From: Frigidibacter sp037095735
Lineage (GTDB): Bacteria > Pseudomonadota > Alphaproteobacteria > Rhodobacterales > Rhodobacteraceae
DNA length: 64,000 nucleotides
Assembly: GCF_037095735.1 (NCBI RefSeq)
Contig: NZ_JBAWKD010000001.1
Span: 310,001 to 374,000 of the forward strand
Direction of reading: 5' to 3'
Below are positions 42,098-48,887 of the stretch, one piece after another (the first letter of the stretch is position 1; each line of letters opens with the position of its first letter). The notes beneath the pieces are model-generated. The model was given only the letters and a program-made list of their open reading frames with translations. It did no database searches and was not told the origin of the DNA. The position numbers and the translations under genes are program-made.

Positions 42098-43009
42098 ATG
42101 CATTCCAGCGCCCAGGCCTATGACGGCGACCCGCGCAACGACGACGTGCTCGTCTATGTCAACGGCGACTACGTCCACCGCGACAAGGCGACCGTCTCGG
42201 TCTTCGACGCGGGCTTCGTGCTGGGCGACGGCGTGTGGGAGGGGCTGCGGCTGGTCAACGGCAAGCTGCTGTCGCTCGACCTGCACATGGACCGGCTGTT
42301 CGAGGGCGCGCGGGCGCTGAAGATGGATCTTGGCCTGAGCCGGGCCGAGATCGTGCAGGCGGTGATGGACACCTGCGCGCGCAACGGCTTCACCGACAAC
42401 ACCCATATCCGGCTGATGATCACCCGCGGCCGCAAGACCACGCCGAACCAGGATCCGCGCTTCATGGCCTCGAAGGCGACGGTGGTGATCGTGGCAGAGC
42501 TGAAGAAGCCCCGCGCCAGCCTTGGCGCGACCGGGCTGAAGCTGTTCACCTCGACCTTCCGCTGCTCGACCCCGGATGTCTTCGATCTGCGGCTGAACTC
42601 GCATTCGCGGCTGAACCTGATCCAGGCGCTGATCCAGGCGATCGAGGCCGGCGCGGACGAGGCGCTGATGCTCGACCAGCGCGGCATGGTCGCCTCGTGC
42701 AACTCGACCAACTTCTTCATCGTCCGCAAGGGCGAGCTCTGGACCTCGCCCGGGCTCTACTCGTTCAACGGCATCACCCGCGGCCATGTCTTCGACCTTT
42801 GGGCGCGCGAGATCGGCCCGGCGCGCAAGGAGGACTTCACCCTGACCCAGGCCTATTCCGCCGACGAGGCCTTCGTCACCGGCACGCTGGGCGGCATCAC
42901 CCCGGTCACGATGATCGACGGGCGGGTGGTGGGCGACGGCACGCCGGGGCCCCTCACCCGCAAGGCCGCGCAGGTCTACTGGGACTGGGTCCGCGCGAGC
43001 TGCGCCTGA
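42098..43009 (+). CDS. Fold-type IV aminotransferase homologue lacking the PLP lysine
   Basis: A 303-residue class IV aminotransferase homologue (BCAT/D-amino-acid aminotransferase fold). The fold is clear: VYVNGDYVHRDKATVSVFDAGFVLGDGVWEGLRL, AGADEALMLDQRGMVASCNSTNFFIVRKGELWTSPGLYSFNGITRGHVFDL and AFVTGTLGGITPV. The segment that should carry the Schiff-base lysine reads DLRLNSHSRLNLIQALIQA; there is no Lys at all between residue 148 and residue 211 (Asn167, Arg171 in the critical stretch). IlvE in this window keeps the Lys. It may be a non-aminotransferase or use a different chemistry; a sequencing error would need two or more changes to restore Lys at Arg171 (CGG to AAG). It lies between the ATPase and FGE genes. 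Confidence 0.85.
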   Translation: MHSSAQAYDGDPRNDDVLVYVNGDYVHRDKATVSVFDAGFVLGDGVWEGLRLVNGKLLSLDLHMDRLFEGARALKMDLGLSRAEIVQAVMDTCARNGFTDNTHIRLMITRGRKTTPNQDPRFMASKATVVIVAELKKPRASLGATGLKLFTSTFRCSTPDVFDLRLNSHSRLNLIQALIQAIEAGADEALMLDQRGMVASCNSTNFFIVRKGELWTSPGLYSFNGITRGHVFDLWAREIGPARKEDFTLTQAYSADEAFVTGTLGGITPVTMIDGRVVGDGTPGPLTRKAAQVYWDWVRASCA

Positions 43010-43012
43010 GCC

Positions 43013-43987
43013 ATGGCCGGCTGCTGTCCCGCGCCCGCCGCCGGCGGCACGCCGCCAGGGACCGGTGCCACGGACCCGCTGCTGGCCCGGGCACTCGCGC
43101 TGCCCCCTGCCCCCGCGGCGCTTCGCACCGCCCTGGCCGCGGAGTTGGTGGCGGTCCCGGGCGGCATCTTCGCGATGGGGGCCCGCCGCGCGCGCTTCCC
43201 CGAGGATCTCGACGCGCCCCGCCACAAGGTGCGGGTCTCGGGCTTCCGCATCGCACCTGTCGCGGTGACGAACGCGGCCTTCGCCCGCTTCGTCGCGGCG
43301 ACCGGCTACCGCACCCTCGCCGAGACCGAGGGCTGGAGCTTCGTCTTCCACCTGCTGCTGGGCCCGACGGCCGGCGACCATCCCCGGCACCCGCCGGGCC
43401 TGCCCTGGTGGCGTCAGGTCGACGGCGCCTGCTGGCACAGCCCCGAGGGGCCGGGCAGTTCGACCGCCGGGCGCGAGGATCACCCGGTCGTCCATGTCAG
43501 CTGGTATGACGCCCGCGCCTATGCCGCCTGGGCCGGGCTGCGGCTGCCGACCGAGGCGGAATGGGAGCGCGCCGCCCGTGGCGGCCTGTCCGAGAAGCGG
43601 TTTCCTTGGGGCGACGCCTTCGCGCCCGGCGGCCGCGCGGCGATGAACACCTTCCAGGGCGACTTCCCGCAGCACGACAGCGCGGAGGACGGCTGGGCCG
43701 GCACCGCGCCGGTCACCGCCTATGCGCCGAACGGCTACGGGCTGCACAACATGACGGGCAATGTCTGGGAATGGGTCGAGGACCGCTTCGGCGCCCTCCC
43801 CGCCCCCGCACGCCTGCCCCCCGCCGATCCCCGCGGCCCCGCGACGGGCGAGTTCAGGGTGCAGCGCGGCGGATCGTTCCTGTGCCATGACAGCTACTGC
43901 GACCGTTACCATGTCCATTCCCGCGGCAAGGCCCCGCCCGACAGCACCGCCAGCAACACCGGCTTCCGCGTGGCCTCCAACGCCTGA
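43013..43987 (+). CDS. Formylglycine-generating enzyme (sulfatase maturation)
   Basis: Aerobic FGE/SUMF1 enzyme, 324 residues; oxidises the sulfatase motif Cys to formylglycine. The copper-binding/catalytic cysteine pair is intact as GGSFLCHDSYCDRYHVHSR (Cys291 and Cys296), as in human FGE, which separates true FGEs from other SUMF1-domain proteins. ELVAVPGGIFAMG, HPVVHVSWYDARAYAAWAGLRLPTEAEWERAARGG and NVWEWVEDRF are typical. The N-terminus is Cys-rich (MAGCC). It starts 3 bp after the aminotransferase-like gene. Its only visible client is the sulfatase at 36647-38119. Confidence 0.95.
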   Translation: MAGCCPAPAAGGTPPGTGATDPLLARALALPPAPAALRTALAAELVAVPGGIFAMGARRARFPEDLDAPRHKVRVSGFRIAPVAVTNAAFARFVAATGYRTLAETEGWSFVFHLLLGPTAGDHPRHPPGLPWWRQVDGACWHSPEGPGSSTAGREDHPVVHVSWYDARAYAAWAGLRLPTEAEWERAARGGLSEKRFPWGDAFAPGGRAAMNTFQGDFPQHDSAEDGWAGTAPVTAYAPNGYGLHNMTGNVWEWVEDRFGALPAPARLPPADPRGPATGEFRVQRGGSFLCHDSYCDRYHVHSRGKAPPDSTASNTGFRVASNA

Positions 43988-44703
43988 GACGCGTCGAGCG
44001 CCCGGCCGGACGCGACCGGCAGGGCAACCGCTCTCCGGGACCGCCGGCGCAGATCCCGATCGCGCGTCCGTCAGCCTGTATTGCATCCCGGGCCCTGTCG
44101 CCCGTCGCCCCATTCCGATTGAAGTTGTCGCCGCACGCCGGAAGCCTTGCCGGTCATGCCAACGGCACTGGCGAGGACGATTGCCGCAAGCGACCTAGGC
44201 GCAGCACGCCCGTTCGGCTTACCGGGCCTTGCAGGGGAAGAGCGCGATGCCGTCGATCCTGCGAGGCTCGATCCGCGAGGCGATGCGGCCCTCGTCCTGA
44301 CCGGCGACGAGCGCGGTCCCGCGGTGAAGGACCCGCGGACGGATCGTGATCTTCGCCCGGCCACTGCCGATCCAGACGCGACCGCCCGTCAGGAAGGTCA
44401 GCACGCCCTGCCAATGATGGGGGAGGCAACCACTTGGCGAAGATCCAGCGACGCTGAGCTTGTAGCTGGTTTCCGAAGGCCGCCACCAGCGCCGCGTTGC
44501 GGCCCCGACGGGCGTTGAGGACCACGAAGGCCACCGGCCATCACCGTCAGGATGCGAAGATCGCGTTCCTACGCACGAGGTGGAGGCCCCATGCCCTGCC
44601 GCAAGATGACTCGCAACCGGTGCCCCGTGACGCACGATGTGAAGCAAACTGGTACGACTCACCGCAACGGCACCTGCGCGACCGCGCGGGCACGTTGATT
44701 AGG
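43988..44703. other. Gene-poor spacer with unidentified coding remnants
   Basis: A 716-bp stretch with no convincing intact gene. On the minus strand, two overlapping frames (44154-44534 and 44219-44662) give peptides that look protein-like in part (AALVAAFGNQLQAQRRWIFAKW; then GVLTFLTGGRVWIGSGRAKITIRPRVLHRG to IALFPCKAR before the stop), as if one gene had been frameshifted near 44410-44450. I do not recognise the family. The right end abuts the IS5-type remnant. Confidence 0.3.
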
Positions 44704-45178
44704 TCATGTTGACAAATGGCGGATCCAGAGCCTGATGCAGGCGACGTCGACGAAGCCAAGGAAGCTTTCGGCGGTTTTGTCGTAGCGGGTTGCCAGCCGA
44801 GGGCTGTTTTTCAGCTTGTTGAAGCAGCGCTCGACCATGTTGCGCAGGATTTAGATGGTCATGGCGACAGCCTTGCTCACCCTTCGATTCTTTCGCATCG
44901 GGATCATGGGCAGAGCGATGCGTCTCTTGATGTCTTCCCGAATTTTATCAGAGTCATAGGCGCTGTCGAAGACCAGAACGGCGTGCTGTGACAGATTGTC
45001 GGCCGTCACCAGATCGTAGCCGGTGTCATGGGAATCCTGCCCAAGCGTGATCTCGGTCCTCATCGGGAAGCCTTCGCCGTTGACCCGGAGATGGATGTTG
45101 GTCGAGAACCCACCTCTCGAACGGCCAAGAGCCTCTTTCGGAGTCCCACTTTTGCGCCCGCCGCATGATGATGGGCGC
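44704..45178 (-). pseudogene. IS5-family transposase, 3' part (broken)
   Basis: C-terminal half of a DDE transposase. Readable in order on the minus strand: AHHHAAGAK at the broken edge, then after a frameshift GFSTNIHLRVNGEGFPMRTEIT, YDSDKIREDIKRRIALPMIPMRKNRR, an in-frame TAA (44851-44853), and LRNMVERCFNKLKNSPRLATRYDKTAESFLGFVDVACIRLWIRHLST ending at 44704. The frame before and after the TAA is the same, so it is a point-mutation stop. The edge at 45178 is the insertion point of the IS3 element. The 5' part is at 46748-46990. Confidence 0.85.
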
Positions 45179-45245
45179 TGACCTGCCCCCCGGAATGTCC
45201 CTCGCTCTAATGTAGAGTTTGCTTCATCACGAAGGAGCAGACGAC

Positions 45246-45509
45246 ATGAGGAAAAGCCGCTTCACCGAGGCGCAGATCATCGGGATGCTCAAGGAGCAAG
45301 AAGCCGAAATGGCGACGGCAGAGGTCTGTCGCCGTCACGGTGTCAGCCCGGCCACGTTCTACAAGCTCAAGGCCAAGTATGGGGGCATGGACGTGTCCGA
45401 TGCCCAGAGGCTGAGGGCGCTGGAGGACGAGAATGGCAAGCTGAAGCGGCTCCTGGCGGACGCCATGCTCGACAATGTCGTGCTGAAGGATCTCTTGGGA
45501 AAGCCCTGA
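45246..45509 (+). CDS. IS3-family transposase OrfA
   Basis: An 87-residue helix-turn-helix/leucine-zipper protein. MRKSRFTEAQIIGMLKEQEAEMATAEVCRRHGVSPATFYKLKAKYGGMDVSDAQRLRALEDENGKLKRLLAD matches OrfA of IS407/IS2-like elements, which binds the terminal repeats. ATG 45246 has AAGGAGCAG about 7 bp upstream. It appears intact. Confidence 0.93.
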   Translation: MRKSRFTEAQIIGMLKEQEAEMATAEVCRRHGVSPATFYKLKAKYGGMDVSDAQRLRALEDENGKLKRLLADAMLDNVVLKDLLGKP

Positions 45510-45518
45510 CGGTGAGCC

Positions 45519-46442
45519 ATGGCGCGCCACTGGTCCGAGCGATCATGGCGAACGAACGCGCGGCGGGACGCGGTGCTGAGGGCGGTGCGAGACCATGACA
45601 TCTCGCAACGCCGGGCCTGCGTTCTGGTCGGTGTCGATCCGAAGACGGTGCGGCGCGAGCGGCCGCCCGACAATCCGGAGATCCGCACAGCGATGCAGGA
45701 AAGCGCCGCCGTGCGCCGGCGGTTCGGCTATCGGCGCATCGGGCTGCTGCTGGAGCGCAGGGGCATGCTGATGAACCCGAAGAAGCTGTATCGGCTCTAC
45801 CGCGACGAAGGGTTGTCGGTGCGGCGCAGGCGCGGCCGCAAACGGGCCCGCGGCACGCGCACACCGATGCCCTTGGCCATAATGCCGAACCAGCGCTGGT
45901 CGCTGGACTTCGTGGCGGACACGTTTGGCGCGTCACGCAAGTTCCGCATCTTGGCGGTAATCGACGATTGCTGCCGAGAGAACCTGTGCCTGGTCGCCGA
46001 CACCAGCATCTCGGGCGCAAGGGTGGCACGCGAGTTGAACGCACTGGTGCGGATCCATGGCAGGCCCACCTGCATCGTCAGCGACAATGGCACCGAGTTC
46101 ACCAGCCGCGCCGTCTTGAAGTGGGCCGAACAGAACCAAGTTGCCTGGCACTACATCGACCCCGGCAAGCCGCAGCAGAACGCCTTCATCGAAAGCTTCA
46201 ACGGCAGCCTGCGTGACGAGCTGTTGAACGAGGAGATCTTCGACACGCTCGATGACGCCCGCCGCAAGATCGCCCTTTGGCGCTACGACTAGAACGCCGT
46301 CAGACCGCACTCCTCGCTCGGCAACCTGACGCCCCTCGAAGCCCGCCGGACGCTCGCGCTAACGGACGGCTCTGCGACCGGCGCTCTTGCCGTGAAACAA
46401 CACCCCGATTACCAATCTCAAACCGGCAGACTCTCGTTATGA
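45519..46442 (+). pseudogene. IS3-family transposase OrfB, with premature amber stop
   Basis: DDE integrase-type transposase. HTH_21 and rve domains are readable with catalytic residues in SLDFVAD, SDNGTEF and FIESFNGSLRDELLNEE. At 46290-46292 a TAG replaces the expected Tyr codon in the conserved WRYDYN-VRPHSSLG block; the frame then continues as NAVRPHSSLGNLTPLEARRTLA to TGA 46440-46442. The product would thus stop at residue 257 of 307. In this family OrfAB is usually made by programmed frameshifting; here OrfA and OrfB are in the same frame, separated by the OrfA TGA and 9 bp. The element is likely inactive on its own. Confidence 0.88.
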
Positions 46443-46468
46443 TCGAGGGACCAAAGGGGGGCAGGTCA

Positions 46469-46649
46469 CGAGCGATAGGCTGTCGCGCGGGCTTCGGTAA
46501 AATCAAGAAAACTGCACGTGGATCGTACAGTGTCACCATCCCAAAACACGCGAGACGCATGGCCGCGCGCGGAAAGACATCCTTTGTAGAAATCGCGCCG
46601 CGTGAACGGCCATTGCCTTGTCCAGCGGCGCGTCCGGGCACTTCCGAGA
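46469..46649. other. Spacer right of the IS3 element
   Basis: This 181-bp stretch between the IS3 right end and the etfA fragment contains no convincing gene. On the minus strand it would be the immediate downstream sequence of etfA. It is A+T-richer (46490-46560) than the flanks. Confidence 0.3.
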
Positions 46650-46746
46650 TCAGACCTTCGAGGTCAGTTCCGGCACGAGGGTGAAGAGATCGCCCACCAG
46701 GCCGTAGTCGGCGACCTGGAAGATCGGGGCCTCTTCGTCCTTGTTG
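46650..46746 (-). pseudogene. etfA 3' fragment (electron transfer flavoprotein alpha)
   Basis: The minus strand encodes the last 31 residues and stop codon of EtfA: NKDEEAPIFQVADYGLVG then DLFTLVPELTSKV. The FAD-domain end AINKD-APIFQVADYG-VGDLF-VPEL is diagnostic of ETF alpha subunits. The rest of the gene is absent: the match ends at the ambiguous base 46747, beyond which is IS5-type transposase. It is a displaced piece of a core gene, or a sign of a chimeric join. Confidence 0.85.
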
Positions 46747-46747
46747 N

Positions 46748-46990
46748 GCGCAGATCACAGTGCCATCACCCATCTGGAGCTTGTCCGGCGCGACCCCGGC
46801 GTGGTTCAGCGCATCCAAGATATCCTCCCATAGCCCCGCCAACGTCCAGCGACGGAACAGACGGACGACCGAGGACCATTGCCGAACTCCTCGGGCAGGC
46901 CGCGCCAAGGCGCACCGGTTCTGGAGATCCAGAAAATTCCTTTCAGAAAAAGACGATGATCCGCAGGCTTCCGCCCATTCGGATGTCGGC
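46748..46990 (-). pseudogene. IS5-family transposase, 5' part (frameshifted)
   Basis: N-terminal half of an IS5-type transposase on the minus strand. One frame gives GIFWISRTGAPWRGLPEEFGN and, after a frameshift near 46885, another gives WSSVVRLFRRWTLAGLWEDI and ILDALNHAGVAPDKLQMGDGTVIC. In related transposases this is followed by AHHHAAGAK, which is exactly where the 3' part resumes at 45178. So one transposase gene was split by the inserted DNA. The left end of the element is not preserved in recognisable form. Confidence 0.78.
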
Positions 46991-47139
46991 CGCTACGGAT
47001 GAAGCCCTCTAAGAAGGCTCACTCACCGTCGGATATCAAGTTGCGCGCCAAGCCCGTCTTCCAAGTGTAGATGAGCTTGAATCAAAGGTTGCCGGCCAGC
47101 GGAATCCATTTTGTCGACGCGCGCTAATGCGCGCCACGT

Positions 47140-47940
47140 TCAGTTGCCCTGAAACACGGGCGCGCGGCGCTCGAGCAGCGCCGCCACCGCCTCGCGCTGG
47201 TCGGCGGTGTGCTGGGCGATCGCCTGCAGGCTCGCCGCAAGGTCGAGCGCGGTCTCGAGATCCGTCTCGGCCGAGCGGCGCATCAGCCGCTTGTTCAGCC
47301 GCACGCTCGCCGGGGCGAAGGCGGTGATCTGGCGCGCGATCTCCAGCGCGGCGTCGAGAAGCGCCTCTGGCGGCACGACGCGCGACACGAGACCCCAGGC
47401 CAGCGCCTCGTCGGGATCGAGCGTCCGGCAGGTCAGCGCCAGTTCCATCGCCCGCGCCCGGCCGACGACCCGCGGCAGGTACCACGCCCCGCCGTCGCCC
47501 GAGACGAGCCCGACGCGCAGGAAGCTTTCCGCAAACCGCGCCGCGGTCGAGGCGACACGGACATCGGCCATGGTCGCGAGGTCGAGACCCGCACCGATCG
47601 CCGGGCCGTTCACCGCCGCCACGACCGGCACGTCGAGCGCGTGGAACAGCCGCGGGATCTGCTGGACGTGCCGGCGGTAGGCCGCCTGCATCTCGAGCGG
47701 CGAGCCCGCGAACATCGGATGGCTGGCATCGCGCATGTCCTTGACGTTGCCGCCGGAACTGAAGCAGTCGCCCGCGGCGGCCAGCACGATGCAGCCAAGC
47801 CCCGCATCGGCATTCGCCCCGGCCAGGAAACCGGCGAGACCGGCGATCACGTCGTCGGACAGTGCGTTGCGCGTTTCGGGCCGGTTCAGGGTCACGATCG
47901 CGATCGGTCCCTCGCGATCGATGGTGACGGCGTCGCTCAT
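47140..47940 (-). CDS. Enoyl-CoA hydratase/isomerase family protein
   Basis: Crotonase-fold protein, 266 residues, which would hydrate a 2-enoyl-CoA. The oxyanion-hole sequences are CFSSGGNVKDM and NGPAIGAGLDLATMADVRVAS; the first catalytic Glu position (usually before the second helix) is occupied by GDGGAWYLPRVVG, where many hydratases have GGxxRLPR. Asp in place of Glu at one site is seen in isomerases and dienoyl-CoA hydratases, so the exact reaction is open. ATG 47940 overlaps the upstream stop (ATGA), with GGAGGA 8 bp before it. It is the last gene of the leftward acyl-CoA operon. Confidence 0.88.
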   Translation of the reverse strand: MSDAVTIDREGPIAIVTLNRPETRNALSDDVIAGLAGFLAGANADAGLGCIVLAAAGDCFSSGGNVKDMRDASHPMFAGSPLEMQAAYRRHVQQIPRLFHALDVPVVAAVNGPAIGAGLDLATMADVRVASTAARFAESFLRVGLVSGDGGAWYLPRVVGRARAMELALTCRTLDPDEALAWGLVSRVVPPEALLDAALEIARQITAFAPASVRLNKRLMRRSAETDLETALDLAASLQAIAQHTADQREAVAALLERRAPVFQGN

Positions 47941-48887
47941 ACGGTTTCCTCCTGCAGCGGCTGGTCGACGAGATGCGACCAGAGCCCGCGCGGATCGGCG
48001 CAGGCCCGGCGCCCCAGCGCCTCCTCGCAGTCCGCCTGCCGGCCCCAGTCGTCGCGGGCGTCCCAGAGCCTGCGGGTGTATAGACCCAGCACATGGTCCT
48101 CGGTGAAGCCGATCGCGCCCATCACCTGATGGGCCGAGGTCGCGATCCGCGTGGCGGCGGTGCCGGCCTGCGCCTTGGCCGCGCGCCAATGCAGCCCGTC
48201 GGGGCCACCGGGGCGGTCCTCGTCAGCCAATGCCAGCGCCAGCGCGGCCTCGGTCAGCGCCAGCTCGCCCGCCGCCTGCGCCATGCGGTGCTGCACAGCC
48301 TGGAACCGGCCGAGCGGGCGGCCGAACTGGCTGCGGGTATTGGCATAGTCCAGCGAGATCTCGAGCACCCGCGCCATCACGCCGATCATCTCGGCCGCGG
48401 TCAGCAGCGCGCCCCAGCGCAGGATCCGGCCGGCCAGCGCCGGATCGCGCGGAACGCCGCTGGCCCCCGCGCGCGCGCCCTCGCGGCGCGAGAGCGGCAT
48501 GAAGGCCGAAAGCCCTCCGGCCGGCGCCAGTCCCTCGGGCCCGACGACAAGGGCCGCCGCCCCGGCCGCCTGCGGGCCGACCGGCGGCTGGCCCTGAAGC
48601 AGCCGGACCGGGCCGTCATGCTCCGCCAGCGGCGCGAGCAGCATCTCGACCACCGGCACCGGCGCCGCATGCCATCCCGCGCGCCAGGCCAGAACCGCCG
48701 CATCGGCGATGCGCCCGCCGAAGCCGCCCGCCGCCTCGGGCCGCAGCAGCAGCGGCAGGCCGCTGTCCTCAATCTCGGCCACCAGCCGCGCCGGCAGCCC
48801 GGCATCGGCGCGCGCCTGCGGATCGGCCAGCCGCCGCGACAGCAGCCGGTCGAGCGTGTCGTCCAGAAGTCTCGCCGTCTCGCTCAT
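47937..48887 (-). CDS. Acyl-CoA dehydrogenase-like protein, short (possible partner subunit)
   Basis: A 316-residue homologue of acyl-CoA dehydrogenases, about 70 residues shorter than the catalytic members. The FAD-contact motif YANTRSQFGRPLGRFQAVQHRMAQ and the C-terminal HQVMGAIGFTEDHVLGLYTRRLWD are present, but the middle beta-domain is reduced. Such short ACADs often pair with a full-length ACAD encoded next to them as alpha2beta2 enzymes. Here its start overlaps the stop of the 386-residue ACAD gene (48884-48887), consistent with a heteromer. Reaction unknown. Confidence 0.82.
   Translation of the reverse strand: MSETARLLDDTLDRLLSRRLADPQARADAGLPARLVAEIEDSGLPLLLRPEAAGGFGGRIADAAVLAWRAGWHAAPVPVVEMLLAPLAEHDGPVRLLQGQPPVGPQAAGAAALVVGPEGLAPAGGLSAFMPLSRREGARAGASGVPRDPALAGRILRWGALLTAAEMIGVMARVLEISLDYANTRSQFGRPLGRFQAVQHRMAQAAGELALTEAALALALADEDRPGGPDGLHWRAAKAQAGTAATRIATSAHQVMGAIGFTEDHVLGLYTRRLWDARDDWGRQADCEEALGRRACADPRGLWSHLVDQPLQEETV

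Larger units (their letters stand above)
45179..46468 (+). mobile_element. IS3-family insertion sequence (probably IS407 group)
   Basis: A 1,290-bp element bounded by perfect 13-bp terminal inverted repeats, TGACCTGCCCCCC at 45179-45191 and GGGGGGCAGGTCA at 46456-46468. It carries orfA and orfB. The flanks (GGGCGC left, CGAGCG right) show no target-site duplication of 3-5 bp. The left end lies inside an IS5-type transposase pseudogene; the right flank is unrelated, which indicates later rearrangement or an assembly join. Confidence 0.9.

Noticed and set aside
42235..43509. A 424-residue plus-strand frame across the aminotransferase homologue and FGE genes
   Set aside because: It is an alternative frame of two supported genes; its translation is Arg/Pro/Gly-rich shadow sequence.
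34759..47139. Integrase-mediated island with a duplicated tRNA-Lys 3' end
   Set aside because: I found no copy of the tRNA 3' sequence near the right border and no integrase gene, so no attachment sites are annotated.
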